In this document: positions 55,954 through 64,000 of the stretch, in pieces | Numbering within the stretch: position 1 is the stretch's first letter | Layout of the letters: each line of letters starts with the position of its first letter | Assembly (NCBI GenBank): GCA_030446805.1 | Contig: JAUJMO010000003.1 | Location: 62,001 to 126,000 of the forward strand | DNA length: 64,000 nt | Source of the DNA: Caulobacteraceae bacterium | GTDB taxonomy: Bacteria; Pseudomonadota; Alphaproteobacteria; Caulobacterales; Caulobacteraceae | Direction: 5' to 3' | Position numbers and translations under genes: made by a program | The notes under the pieces: model-generated | Told to the model about the DNA's origin: nothing | What the model saw: only the letters and a program-made list of their open reading frames with translations | Databases searched by the model: none

Positions 55954-56673
55954 ATGGCTCGCGAGATCATCCTCGATACCGAAACCACGGGCATCGACCC
56001 GCGCGACCACCGCGTGATCGAGATCGGCTGCCTGGAGATCGAGGATTTCATCCCGACCGGCCGCACCTTTCATCGCTACGTCAATCCCGACCGCCTGATC
56101 GAGGCCGATGCGGAGCGCGTTCACGGCATCAGCAACGCCCGCGTGGCCAACGAGCCTCGCTTTCACGAAGTCTGCGATGAACTCCTGGACTTCATGGGCG
56201 ACGCGGTCCTGATCGCCCACAACGCCGCTTTCGACCGCGGTTTCGTTAACGCCGAGCTCGGGCGGGCGGGCCGCGGCGTTCCGCCCGACCACCGCTGGGT
56301 TTGCACCCTGCAGCTGGCGCAGAAGCGCTACCCTGGGATGCACAATTCTCTGGACGCGCTTTGCCGCCGCTACAACGTGTCCCTGACCGAGCGCGACAAG
56401 CACGGCGCCCTGCTGGACGCCCGCTTGCTGGCGGCCGTCTATCTGGAGCTCAGGGGCGGCCGCGAGCGCTCGCTCGATTTCGCGGCCACGGCGGTGGGCG
56501 AGGTCGCCCCCGCCTATGTTCGCGCCGTCTACGGCGCCCGGCCTCGCCCGATGGCGCCGCTGTCCACCGAAGAGGAGCGCGCCGCCCACGCCGCCTTTAT
56601 CGCCAAGGCGCTGAAGGGCGCCTCCGCCTGGGACCGCTACGCCCGCCCGGCCCTTTCCGGCGGCGCCGGCTAG
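55954..56673 (+). CDS. dnaQ: DNA polymerase III epsilon subunit (proofreading exonuclease)
   Basis: 239 residues. DEDDh exonuclease: ILDTETTGIDPRDHRVIEIG (ExoI with Asp and Glu), LIAHNAAFDRGFVNAEL (ExoII with Asp), KHGALLDARLLAAVYLEL (ExoIII with His and Asp). The C-terminal tail (after about 185) should bind the polymerase alpha subunit. It starts six bases after coaE. Confidence 0.96.
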   Translation: MAREIILDTETTGIDPRDHRVIEIGCLEIEDFIPTGRTFHRYVNPDRLIEADAERVHGISNARVANEPRFHEVCDELLDFMGDAVLIAHNAAFDRGFVNAELGRAGRGVPPDHRWVCTLQLAQKRYPGMHNSLDALCRRYNVSLTERDKHGALLDARLLAAVYLELRGGRERSLDFAATAVGEVAPAYVRAVYGARPRPMAPLSTEEERAAHAAFIAKALKGASAWDRYARPALSGGAG

Positions 56674-56734
56674 GTCAGTCCACGTTCAGGACGTGCCGGC
56701 CGTCACCCAGCGGCCTTTCCATAAGCTCGCGCGA

Positions 56735-57223
56735 TCAGGCGTCGTACGTCTGCCCCGGGCCGGCCTCCGCCTGGGCCCGCTGGGCCGCATAGACGCCCGC
56801 GAAATCGATCGGCTCGATCATGAAGGGCGGGAAGCCGCCCTCCGACGTCATGTCCGCGATGATCCGCCGCGCGAAGGGGAACAGGAAACGCGGGCACTCG
56901 ACCAGCAGCACGGCTTCCAGCTGCTCTTCCCCCACCGCGGTCAGCTCGAAGAGGCCGCCGTAGAGCAGCTCCACCTGGAAGCCGACCTCGTTTTCCCGGG
57001 TGGCCGTAGCCGCCAGCTTCAGGTCCACCTCGAACAAGCCGTCGGGCCTCCCGCGCGCGTTCATCTCCACCTGCATGTCGATCGACGGCTGCGCGCCCGC
57101 CTGCCGCAAGCTGTCCGGCGCGCGCGGGTTCTCGAACGATAGGTCGCGCACGAACTGGGCCAGGATGCGGATGGAGGGAGCGGCGCCCCCGACCGGCGCG
57201 GAGCCGGCGTCGATATCGGTCAT
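56735..57223 (-). CDS. secB: Protein-export chaperone SecB
   Basis: 162 residues from ATG 57223. Tetrameric cytosolic chaperone that keeps preproteins unfolded and hands them to Sec[46 protein letters not shown] and [28 protein letters not shown] (start and end of a conserved block) identify it. Convergent with dnaQ, with a small CACGT/ACGTG symmetry in the gap; divergent from the Tim44-like gene. Confidence 0.95.
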   Translation of the reverse strand: MTDIDAGSAPVGGAAPSIRILAQFVRDLSFENPRAPDSLRQAGAQPSIDMQVEMNARGRPDGLFEVDLKLAATATRENEVGFQVELLYGGLFELTAVGEEQLEAVLLVECPRFLFPFARRIIADMTSEGGFPPFMIEPIDFAGVYAAQRAQAEAGPGQTYDA

Positions 57224-57394
57224 GAACAAGGCTCTCCGGCGGCCGCACGCGGCGGTTCGCGGCTCTGAATGGCGAGCGGCGCTGCTAACACGCGACCCGG
57301 AAGGCGGCAACGCTCCGAGCGGGGCGGGTGACGCGGCGGGGCCGCCGCCCTATATCGGAACCTTCGCGTCCGCTCGCGGCTTGGAACATTCGTC

Positions 57395-58012
57395 TTGGAA
57401 GCGCTGTCACTCGTCTTTTTCGCCGCCTTGGCCGCCGTGGTGCTGTTCCAGCTCTACTCGGTGTTGGGCCGGCGCGTGGGTCGGCAGCCGGAGGACGCGG
57501 CCGCCGAGGAAGCGCGCCGTCCCGCCGTGGAAGCGCCGACTCGTCGCGCCGAGGAGGTTCACGCGCCGGAAGCCGCCGTGGAGCCCCTGGCCGCGCTCCG
57601 CGCCCGCGACCCGTCCTTCGAGCCGGCGGCCTTTCTTCAAGGGGCGCGCGGCGCCTATGAAATGATCGTCACCGCCTTCGCTGCGGGCGATCGCGACACC
57701 CTGCGAGGCCTGCTGACCCTGGGCGTGTTCCAGACCTTCGAGGCCGCCATCGCCGGTCGCGAGGCGGAAGGGCGCACCGAGCGGGTGGAGTTCCTGCAGC
57801 CCACGCGCGCGGACTTCGAGCATGTGGAGCTTCAGGGCGACCTGGCCCGCGTCAAGGTCCGGTTCCTGTCCGAGTTCCGCACCCGCTCCAAGGGCCCGGA
57901 AGGCGAGGCCGTCGACGACCGCCGCACCGCCGAGGTCTGGACGTTCGAGCGCCGCATCGGCGCCCGTGATCCGAACTGGGCTCTGGCCCAGGTGGAGCCC
58001 GCGGAGTCCTGA
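57395..58012 (+). CDS. Tim44-like domain protein
   Basis: 205 residues, TTG start (no nearby ATG or GTG). One N-terminal helix (ALSLVFFAALAAVVLFQLYSVLG region), an acidic, Ala-rich linker and a Tim44-like domain (FLQGARGAYEMIVTAFAAGDRDTLRGLL, FLSEFRTRSKG, RRTAEVWTFERR). It is related to the mitochondrial import motor subunit; the Caulobacter homologue is called TimA. The stop overlaps the mltA start (TGATG). Confidence 0.9.
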   Translation: MEALSLVFFAALAAVVLFQLYSVLGRRVGRQPEDAAAEEARRPAVEAPTRRAEEVHAPEAAVEPLAALRARDPSFEPAAFLQGARGAYEMIVTAFAAGDRDTLRGLLTLGVFQTFEAAIAGREAEGRTERVEFLQPTRADFEHVELQGDLARVKVRFLSEFRTRSKGPEGEAVDDRRTAEVWTFERRIGARDPNWALAQVEPAES

Positions 58013-59133
58013 TGCGCGGACGGCGGCTTGCGAGCCTGGCCGCGCTCGCGGCCGCCGGATTCGCCTGGGCCTGCGCGCCGCTTCCCGCACCGCCGCCGCC
58101 GGGCCCCATCTTAGCGCAGCCGCAGCCGCAGCCACAGCCGCAGCCGCAGCCGCAGCCGTACCCGCCCGCGCAAGCCGCGCCGACGCTGGTCGTTCGGGGC
58201 TTGCCGCTCTCCAGCCTGTCCGGCTGGGCGGAGGAGGACCATCGCGCGGCTTTTGACGCCTTCCGGACCACCTGCGCCCGCACACCCGCACTGATCGCCG
58301 CCTGCGCCAGCGCCCGACAGGCTGGCCCGCTGGCCCCGGAGGCCGCCAAGGCCTGGCTCGAGGCGCGCTTCGTGGCCCAGCCGGTCCAGCCGGACGCGGG
58401 CGCGACGGGGGTGCTCACCGGCTACTTCGCTCCGGAATATCCGGCGCGAGACCGCCCGGATGCGGAGTTCAGCGCAGCGATGCGTCCTCGCCCGGCCGAC
58501 CTCGTCACCGGCCAGCCTTACCGGCCGCGCGCCCAGATCGAGCAGACACCGTCGGAGGCGCTGGCCTGGATGCGGCCGGAGGAGCTGTTCTTTCTGCAGA
58601 TCCAGGGTTCGGGCACGCTCGCGTTCCCGGACGGACGGCGTCTGCGGGCCGTCTATGCGGCCGACAACGGCCTGCCGTTCGTGGGTGTGGCCCGCGTGAT
58701 GCGCGCTCAGGGGCTCCTCGCCGACAACCAGACCTCCGGCGAGGCGATCCGGGGCTGGCTGGCCGCCCATCGGGGACCGGAAGCGCAGGCCGTGATGAAC
58801 GCGAACCCGCGCTACATTTTCTTCGCCGTGCGTCCTGACGACGGTGGGGAGCCGGCCGGCGCAGCCGGAATTCCGCTGCCGCCGGGTCGCGCCGTGGCCA
58901 TCGATCCCAGCCGCCACGCCTATGGCGAACTGTTCTGGATCGAGGCCGAAGCGCCCGCCCTATCCGGCGCCTTTCCCCGTTACCGCCGTCTTGTAAGCGC
59001 GCTGGACACCGGGGGCGCCATCAAGGGCTCCGTTCGCGCCGACCTTTATCTCGGCCGCGGCGCGGCCGCGGGGACGGAGGCCGGCCGCATCCGGCACCAG
59101 CTGCGCATGTGGCGCCTCGTTCCGCGGGGCTGA
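58012..59133 (+). CDS. mltA: Membrane-bound lytic murein transglycosylase A
   Basis: 373 residues. Secretion signal with a poor lipobox (FAWAC), then a Pro-Gln repeat linker encoded by hexamers, then the MltA domain (GVLTGYFAPEYPARD, RAQIEQTPSEALAWM, FFLQIQGSGTLAFPDG) and the 3D domain (PPGRAVAIDPSRHAYGE, ALDTGGAIKGSVRADLYLG) with the catalytic Asp region. Cuts peptidoglycan with formation of 1,6-anhydro-muramic acid. Grouped with the Tim44-like and Smr genes. Confidence 0.94.
   Translation: MRGRRLASLAALAAAGFAWACAPLPAPPPPGPILAQPQPQPQPQPQPQPYPPAQAAPTLVVRGLPLSSLSGWAEEDHRAAFDAFRTTCARTPALIAACASARQAGPLAPEAAKAWLEARFVAQPVQPDAGATGVLTGYFAPEYPARDRPDAEFSAAMRPRPADLVTGQPYRPRAQIEQTPSEALAWMRPEELFFLQIQGSGTLAFPDGRRLRAVYAADNGLPFVGVARVMRAQGLLADNQTSGEAIRGWLAAHRGPEAQAVMNANPRYIFFAVRPDDGGEPAGAAGIPLPPGRAVAIDPSRHAYGELFWIEAEAPALSGAFPRYRRLVSALDTGGAIKGSVRADLYLGRGAAAGTEAGRIRHQLRMWRLVPRG
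58117..58158 (+). repeat. CAGCCG hexamer tandem repeat in mltA
   Basis: Seven units of CAGCCG, the third being CAGCCA, encoding a QP repeat linker between lipoprotein signal and catalytic domain. Unit size keeps the frame, so changes in copy number would only alter tether length. Confidence 0.9.
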
Positions 59134-59136
59134 GGT

Positions 59137-59649
59137 GTGAAACGGCAGCTGCGACCTGACGAGGTGAAGGTTTGGGCCGTGGTGGCCCGCACGGTCCGAC
59201 CGGCGCCCGGACGTGTGCTCCCCCACCTTCCGCCCGAACCGGAGTTGGTCCCTTCCAAAGCCAGCCTGCCCACGCTCGCGCCGTCCGGGCCCAAGCTCGC
59301 TCGCCCCCGCCCGATCACCAGCGCGCCAGAGGACATCGAGCCGGGCAGGAAGCGGCGCATCGCTCGCGCCCGCGATCCCATCGAAGCCCGCCTCGACCTG
59401 CACGGCCTGGATCAGGACCGCGCGCGCGCCGCCCTCCACAACTTTCTGCACCGCGCCCACGCCGACGGCCTGCGCGCGGTGCTCGTGATCACCGGAAAGG
59501 GCGTCGAAGGCGACGGGATCCTCAAGCGCCGCACGCCGGACTGGCTCTCCGAACCGGCCGTGCGCCCCTTGATCGCGGGCGTATCCTCGGCCGAACGCCG
59601 GCACGGCGGCCAAGGCGCCCTCTACATCGCCCTGAAGCGCCGGAAATAG
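59137..59649 (+). CDS. Smr-domain protein
   Basis: 170 residues, GTG start three bases after mltA. Disordered Pro-rich N-terminal half, then an Smr domain: ARLDLHGLDQDRARAALHNFL with the LDLHG motif, AVLVITGKGVEGDGIL with the TGKG motif, and a C-terminal RRHGGQGALYIALKR. Smr domains nick DNA or cleave RNA; small stand-alone forms like this are widespread in alphaproteobacteria, with undefined roles. Confidence 0.9.
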   Translation: MKRQLRPDEVKVWAVVARTVRPAPGRVLPHLPPEPELVPSKASLPTLAPSGPKLARPRPITSAPEDIEPGRKRRIARARDPIEARLDLHGLDQDRARAALHNFLHRAHADGLRAVLVITGKGVEGDGILKRRTPDWLSEPAVRPLIAGVSSAERRHGGQGALYIALKRRK

Positions 59650-59665
59650 CCGCGCCTACCCCGCG

Positions 59666-60001
59666 CTAGGCGCGAGAGGGGTCCTGGGGTCGCCTCGCCT
59701 TCTCCTCCAGCCCCGACCGCCCCTCCCGTGCGGCCAGCGCCTCGGCCACCGCGTCGGCCTCCACGCCGCAGGCGGCCAGCAGCACCAGCCAATGGTACAG
59801 GAGGTCGGCGCTTTCGCTGACCACCGCGGTCCGATCCCCCTGCGCCGCCGCGATGGCCAGCTCCACGGCTTCCTCGCCAAGCTTTTTCGCCGCTCGGGCC
59901 GGATCGGCGAGCAAACCCGCCGAGTAGGAGCGGGCCGGGTCGGTCCCGCGCCGCGCTTCGATCACCGCCTGCAAGCGCGTCAACTGTTCAGCCAGGGTCA
60001 T
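59666..60001 (-). CDS. hisE: Phosphoribosyl-ATP pyrophosphatase
   Basis: 111 residues from ATG 60001, overlapping the hisF stop (ATGA). Second step of histidine synthesis. [35 protein letters not shown] contains the metal-binding EExxE helix, then [19 protein letters not shown] with the conserved Glu and Asp. Not fused with hisI; hisI and hisG must lie elsewhere. Confidence 0.95.
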   Translation of the reverse strand: MTLAEQLTRLQAVIEARRGTDPARSYSAGLLADPARAAKKLGEEAVELAIAAAQGDRTAVVSESADLLYHWLVLLAACGVEADAVAEALAAREGRSGLEEKARRPQDPSRA

Positions 60002-60765
60002 CGCGTCCTCACCGGCAGCCCGGCTTCGGCCAGCGCCGACTTGGCCTCGCTCACGGACACCTGGCCCCAGTGGAAGATGGACGCCGCGAGCACTGCGTCC
60101 GCCCCGCCGTCCCGGACCGCCTCGACCATGTGCCGAGCTGACCCTGCGCCGCCGCTGGCGATCACGGGAATGGTGACGGCCGCCGTGACCGCGCGCAGGA
60201 GCGGCAGGTCGTAACCCGACTTGGCCCCATCCCGATCCATCGAGGTCAGCAGGATCTCGCCCGCCCCCCGACGTTGCGCCTCCGCCGCCCATTCCGCGGC
60301 GTCCAGGCCCGTGGGCCGCCGCCCGCCATAGGTCACCACCTCGAACCCGGCGCCCTCCCCCCGGGCCCGGGCGTCGATCGCCACCACCACGCACTGCGCC
60401 CCGAACCCGTCCGCGGCCCGGCTGATCAGCTCCGGATCCTCCACAGCGGCCGTGTTCATCGAGGCCTTGTCCGCTCCCGCCAGCAGCAGGGTGCGCACGT
60501 CCTCCGCGCGCCGCACCCCGCCGCCTACGGACAGGGGCATGAAACAGACGTCGGCCGTTCGCCGCACCACGTCCAGCAGCGTGCCCCGGCCCTCAGCGCT
60601 GGCGCTGATGTCCAGGAACATCAACTCATCGGCGCCGGCCGCGTCGTAGGTTCGCGCCTGCTCCACCGGGTCGCCGGCGTCGCGCAGGCCCACGAAGTTG
60701 ACGCCCTTCACCACCCGCCCGTCTTTGACGTCCAGGCAGGGGATTACGCGGACGCCCAGGGTCAC
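59998..60765 (-). CDS. hisF: Imidazole glycerol phosphate synthase cyclase subunit
   Basis: 255 residues, GTG start. TIM barrel with catalytic Asp in [15 protein letters not shown] (Asp about 11) and in [15 protein letters not shown] (about 130). [11 protein letters not shown] and [13 protein letters not shown] bind the phosphates. It uses ammonia from HisH to make IGP and AICAR. Ten bases follow the hisA stop. Confidence 0.97.
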   Translation of the reverse strand: MTLGVRVIPCLDVKDGRVVKGVNFVGLRDAGDPVEQARTYDAAGADELMFLDISASAEGRGTLLDVVRRTADVCFMPLSVGGGVRRAEDVRTLLLAGADKASMNTAAVEDPELISRAADGFGAQCVVVAIDARARGEGAGFEVVTYGGRRPTGLDAAEWAAEAQRRGAGEILLTSMDRDGAKSGYDLPLLRAVTAAVTIPVIASGGAGSARHMVEAVRDGGADAVLAASIFHWGQVSVSEAKSALAEAGLPVRTR

Positions 60766-60775
60766 GCGATCCTCG

Positions 60776-61519
60776 TCATGCGGCGGCCGCCAGCGCCTCG
60801 GCGGGGCTCAGCGCGCCTTCGTACAGCGCCCGCCCGATAATGGCGCCCTCGATCGGCCGCCCCGGACGCGCGCGCAAGGCCCGGATGTCGGCCGCCGAGC
60901 TCACCCCGCCGCTGGCGATCACGGGAATGCTCACCGCGTCCGCCACAGCGCCCACCGCATCCACATTGACGCCCGCCATGGCCCCGTCGCGCGCGATGTC
61001 CGTCACGATCAAGGCCGCAACGCCGGCGTCCTCCATGCGTCGCGCCAGTTCGACCGCCTCCACGTCCGAGGTCTCCGCCCAACCGTCCGTGGCGACCCTG
61101 CCCTCGCGGGCGTCGATCCCCACCGCCACCTGCCCGGGGAAGCTCCGGGCCGCCTGCCGCACCAGCTCGGGGTCGCGCACCGCCGCCGTTCCCAGGATCA
61201 CCCGCGACACCCCGGCCTTCAGCCAGCCGCCCACCGCGTCCAAGCTGCGTACGCCGCCGCCCAGCTGCACCGGCCTGCTGGCCGCGGCCAGGATCGCCCG
61301 CACGGCCGCCGCATTGGCGGAGCGGCCCTCAAAGGCTCCGTTCAGGTCCACGACGTGCAGCCACTCGAAACCCGCCTTGCCGAAGCGTCGCGCCTGGTCC
61401 GCCGGATCGTCGTTGAAGGTGGTGGCCGCCTGCATCTCCCCGCGAAGCAGCCGCACGCAGCGTCCGTCCTTCAGATCGATCGCCGGATAAAGGGTGAAGG
61501 GGGTCACGCCCGCGCTCAC
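60776..61519 (-). CDS. hisA: ProFAR isomerase
   Basis: 247 residues. The GTG at 61519 overlaps the hisH stop as GTGA and is preferred; the frame also allows a GTG at 61528. Catalytic Asp in [14 protein letters not shown] and [24 protein letters not shown] and [13 protein letters not shown] bind phosphate. Isomerises ProFAR to PRFAR. Confidence 0.96.
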   Translation of the reverse strand: MSAGVTPFTLYPAIDLKDGRCVRLLRGEMQAATTFNDDPADQARRFGKAGFEWLHVVDLNGAFEGRSANAAAVRAILAAASRPVQLGGGVRSLDAVGGWLKAGVSRVILGTAAVRDPELVRQAARSFPGQVAVGIDAREGRVATDGWAETSDVEAVELARRMEDAGVAALIVTDIARDGAMAGVNVDAVGAVADAVSIPVIASGGVSSAADIRALRARPGRPIEGAIIGRALYEGALSPAEALAAAA

Positions 61520-62148
61520 GGCCGCCACGCCAGGAACCGGGCCAGCAGCTCCAGTCCCGCCGCCTGCGACTTCTCCGGGTGGAACTGCACCCCCGCGATG
61601 TTGCCTCGCGCCACCGCCGCCGTGAACCGCCCGCCATGATCGCTCGTCGCCGTCACCGTTTCAGCGTCGTCCGGATGAAAGGCGTAGCTGTTGGCGAAAT
61701 ACATGGACGCCCCTGGCTCCAGCAGCGGATGCTCCCCCGCCTCCACGGTGTTCCAGCCCATGTGCGGCACGCTCAGGCCGGGGTTCGCGGGCTCCAACCG
61801 TCGCACCTCGCCTGGTATCCAGTTCAGCCCCGTGTGCTCGCCGAACTCCAGCCCGCGCGTGGCCAGCAGTTGCATGCCCACGCAAACGCCCAGGAAGGGC
61901 GCGCCCCGGCCCCGAACCGTCTCCTCCATCACTTCCGCCAGCCCCGGCCGGGCCTGCAGTCCCTCCATGCTGGCGGCGAAGGCGCCCACGCCGGGCAGCA
62001 CCACACGATCAGCCTGCCGCACCACCTCGGGCCGGTCGGTCACCACCACCCGGGTCTGGACGCCGGATCGGCGCGCAGCCTCGTTCAGCGCCCGCTCCGC
62101 CGAGCGGAGATTGCCGGACCCATAGTCGATCAACGCCACCGTTTGCAT
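61516..62148 (-). CDS. hisH: Imidazole glycerol phosphate synthase glutaminase subunit
   Basis: 210 residues. Class I glutamine amidotransferase: [10 protein letters not shown] at the N-terminus, nucleophile Cys in [15 protein letters not shown], and the His-Glu pair in [22 protein letters not shown] forms the oxyanion region. Four bases separate it from hisB. Confidence 0.97.
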   Translation of the reverse strand: MQTVALIDYGSGNLRSAERALNEAARRSGVQTRVVVTDRPEVVRQADRVVLPGVGAFAASMEGLQARPGLAEVMEETVRGRGAPFLGVCVGMQLLATRGLEFGEHTGLNWIPGEVRRLEPANPGLSVPHMGWNTVEAGEHPLLEPGASMYFANSYAFHPDDAETVTATSDHGGRFTAAVARGNIAGVQFHPEKSQAAGLELLARFLAWRP

Positions 62149-62152
62149 GGGC

Positions 62153-62743
62153 CTAGAGCACCCCCTTGGTGCTTACTGCCGCGCCGCCCGCCTTGGGGTC
62201 GATCTCGACCGCGGTGCGCAGCGCACGCGCCAGCGCCTTGAACCCGCTCTCCGCGATGTGGTGATTGTTCACGCCGTACAGCGTCTCCAGGTGCACGGTC
62301 GCGCCCAGGTTCATCGCCACCGCATGGTGGAACTCGCGGAACAGCTCCGTGTCGAAGTCGCCGATCTTGTCCCGCGTGAACTGCACCCTCCATACCAGGT
62401 AGGGTCGTCCAGACAGGTCCACCGCGCAGCGCGTCAGCGTCTCGTCCATGGGCGCATAGGCGTGTCCGAACCGCCGGACCCCTCGAAAGCCGGGCAGGGC
62501 CTGGGCCAGCGCCTGGCCCAGCACGATGCCCGTGTCCTCCACCGTGTGGTGTTGGTCGATGTGCAGGTCGCCCTGGGTCTCGACGTCCAGATCGAAGCCG
62601 GCGTGGCGCGCGAAGCCGTCCAGCATGTGGTCGAAGAAGCCCACGCCGGTGGCCACCCGGGCCTGGCCCGTCCCGTCCAGGTCCACGCGCACCCGAACGC
62701 GCGTCTCCCGCGTCTCCCGCGAGATCTCGCCGACCCGGTTCAC
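62153..62743 (-). CDS. hisB: Imidazoleglycerol-phosphate dehydratase
   Basis: 196 residues from GTG 62743, overlapping the PfkB stop (GTGA). Monofunctional form without the phosphatase domain. Metal-binding repeats [39 protein letters not shown] and [16 protein letters not shown] are all present. The gene after the kinase in the his cluster. Confidence 0.96.
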   Translation of the reverse strand: MNRVGEISRETRETRVRVRVDLDGTGQARVATGVGFFDHMLDGFARHAGFDLDVETQGDLHIDQHHTVEDTGIVLGQALAQALPGFRGVRRFGHAYAPMDETLTRCAVDLSGRPYLVWRVQFTRDKIGDFDTELFREFHHAVAMNLGATVHLETLYGVNNHHIAESGFKALARALRTAVEIDPKAGGAAVSTKGVL

Positions 62744-63726
62744 AGTCCCGCCGCCCGCGCCAGCTCGGCCAGCGAGGTCTCCGGACGCGGCCCGTAATGC
62801 GCGATCACCTCCGCCGCCGCGATGTGGCCCAGCCGAGCGCAGTCCCGCGGCGCCCGCCCGTGGGTGCGCCCATAGAGGAAGCCGGCCGCGTATTGATCCC
62901 CCGCCCCGGTGGTGTCGATCACGCGCGCCACCGGCTCCGCCGCCACGGCTTCCGCCTCGCCCGCCGTCACCGCCACCGAGCCGTTCGCGCCGCGGGTGAC
63001 TCCCGCCGCGCGCACCCGGGTCCGCAGGCGCTCGACCGCCACATCGAAGTCGCACTCGAACAGGGCGCACAACTCCGCCTCATTGGCGAACAGGACGTCG
63101 ACCTCGCCCAGGAAGCTCAGCAGCTCCGCCCGGTGCCCCACGACGACAAAGGTGTCCGACAGCGTGAGCGCCACCTCGCGCCCGGCCTGGTGCGCCAGCC
63201 CCGCCGCCTTGCGGAAGGCCTCTCGCGCCGTGTCGCTGTTGAACAGATAGCCTTCCAGGAACACCAGAGCGCTGTCGGCCACCACCGCCGGGTCCACGTC
63301 GTCTGGACCAAGCAGGTTCGACGCTCCAAGGAAGGTGGTCATGGTCCGGTGCCCGTCCGGCGTCACGTTGATCATGCACCGCCCCGTCGCCGCCCGCGCC
63401 CGCTCCAGCGGCAGGCTCTCGAACCGCACCCCGATGGCCCGGATGTCGTGCGCAAAAGCGCCGCCCAGGGCGTCGTCCGCCACCTTTCCCATATAGGCCC
63501 CGCGGCCGCCCAGGCTGGCCAGCCCCGCCATGGTGTTGGCCGCCGACCCGCCGGACGCCTGCACGCGCGGTCCCATGCGCTCGTACAGCGCCTCGGCGCG
63601 GGCTTCGTCGACCAGCACCATGCTGCCCTTCTCCAGTCCTTCCTGCGACAGAAAGGCCTCGTCCGCAGGCGCGATGATGTCCACCAGGGCGTTGCCGATC
63701 CCGGCCACGTCGTATTGCGAGGTCAT
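62740..63726 (-). CDS. PfkB-family carbohydrate / adenosine kinase
   Basis: 328 residues. N-terminal [40 protein letters not shown] as the substrate lid region, and the catalytic [16 protein letters not shown] with the general-base Asp near residue 268. The best-fitting branch contains alphaproteobacterial adenosine kinases; ribokinase-type substrates cannot be excluded. It overlaps hisB, so it is read with the histidine genes; a link through adenine salvage and AICAR is possible but unproven. Confidence 0.9.
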   Translation of the reverse strand: MTSQYDVAGIGNALVDIIAPADEAFLSQEGLEKGSMVLVDEARAEALYERMGPRVQASGGSAANTMAGLASLGGRGAYMGKVADDALGGAFAHDIRAIGVRFESLPLERARAATGRCMINVTPDGHRTMTTFLGASNLLGPDDVDPAVVADSALVFLEGYLFNSDTAREAFRKAAGLAHQAGREVALTLSDTFVVVGHRAELLSFLGEVDVLFANEAELCALFECDFDVAVERLRTRVRAAGVTRGANGSVAVTAGEAEAVAAEPVARVIDTTGAGDQYAAGFLYGRTHGRAPRDCARLGHIAAAEVIAHYGPRPETSLAELARAAGL

Positions 63727-63774
63727 TGAGGCTGTTCAGAAAGCTGCAAGCTGCGCTCTATAGGCCGGTCTCCC

Positions 63775-64000
63775 ATGTGCGCAAACCGACGAGCGTGGAG
63801 CCTGGCCGCCGCCCTGTTGCTGGTCGGGGCGCCCGCGTGGGCGCAACCGGCCAAGCATACGCCCACGGTACCCCTCCTGATCGGCGCCGGCGAGGCCGAA
63901 GCCGTAATCCGCCTGGGCCGCCCCGACATCGCCCGCCGCGAAGCCGGCGGCGCCGTCTGGACCTATCGCCGCCCCAGCTGCGCCTTGTTCCTCTATCTGC
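63775..64000 (+). CDS. Secreted protein, 3' end outside window (partial)
   Basis: An ATG at 63775 opens a frame that runs off the right edge. The first 24 or so residues are a signal peptide (SLAAALLLVGAPAWAQ). The next part, LIGAGEAEAVIRLGRPDIARREAGGAVWTYR, has the helix-then-strand pattern of small BamE/SmpA-fold proteins, where a G-x-P motif precedes WxY. Divergent from the PfkB gene across 48 bases. Confidence 0.7.
   Translation, partial: MCANRRAWSLAAALLLVGAPAWAQPAKHTPTVPLLIGAGEAEAVIRLGRPDIARREAGGAVWTYRRPSCALFLYL

Noticed and set aside
58117-58158. Short direct repeats as a CRISPR array
   Set aside because: Units are six bases without spacers and lie in the mltA reading frame.

Overview
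The window is GC-rich chromosomal DNA with the gene order of an alphaproteobacterium of the order Caulobacterales (Caulobacter, Brevundimonas or Phenylobacterium type). This rests on several blocks: hemE, a putative origin, then the DUF299 kinase-phosphatase gene; rho, mnmE, mnmG, rsmG, parA, parB in one row; leuS, lptE, holA; a CenR-like regulator; an NtrZ-like periplasmic protein; and CtrA-type and parS-type DNA motifs. The genus cannot be fixed from the sequence alone. No tRNA, rRNA, CRISPR array, insertion sequence or prophage was found.

Layout. 1-2.7 kb: a 5'-truncated MHYT/PAS/HWE histidine kinase, a lone receiver protein, and a broken C-terminal remnant of dapB. 2.7-7.4 kb: dut, coaBC (with an exact in-frame 54-bp tandem duplication), a lipoprotein with a toxin-like C-terminal domain, ubiB and ubiE. 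7.5-11.5 kb: a TerC-family membrane protein, a VapC toxin with an unusual partner, and priA. 11.6-16.4 kb: a transaldolase-like aldolase, a DUF484 protein, xerC, and an unrecognised two-gene module (four-helix coiled-coil membrane protein plus von Willebrand-A-like protein). 16.4-25.9 kb: TCA-cycle genes lpd, odhB, odhA, sucD and sucC, interrupted by a secreted protein gene and 0.87 kb without a convincing gene. 25.9-30.7 kb: MFS transporter, TonB-dependent receptor and a divergent TetR regulator, a likely uptake locus. 30.8-34.8 kb: ftsK, a response-regulator fragment, lolA, xthA. 34.8-38.5 kb: a GNAT acetyltransferase, cenR, yggS, a thiE-like gene, an ntrZ-like gene, a DUF3576 lipoprotein.

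38.5-63.8 kb is the origin-proximal core. leuS, lptE and holA meet parB, parA, rsmG, mnmG, mnmE, a DUF6489 gene and rho; then come hemJ, hemH and hemE. The 456-bp gap between hemE and the DUF299 gene has a perfect CtrA box, a second imperfect one, a CcrM methylation site and at least six TCCCCA motifs, and is best read as the cell-cycle-controlled replication origin. Two parS sites lie between mnmE and mnmG, and a third parS-like palindrome lies inside leuS. To the right are maf, aroE, coaE, dnaQ, secB, a Tim44-like gene, mltA, an Smr gene, the histidine cluster hisB-H-A-F-E headed by a PfkB kinase, and a partial secreted protein.

Many neighbouring genes are translationally coupled through ATGA, GTGA, TTGA or TGATG overlaps, and several convergent pairs share stop-codon bases. 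The least explained items are the xerC-linked membrane/vWA pair, the lipoprotein with the toxin-like domain, the coaBC duplication, the VapC partner and the parS-like palindrome in leuS.
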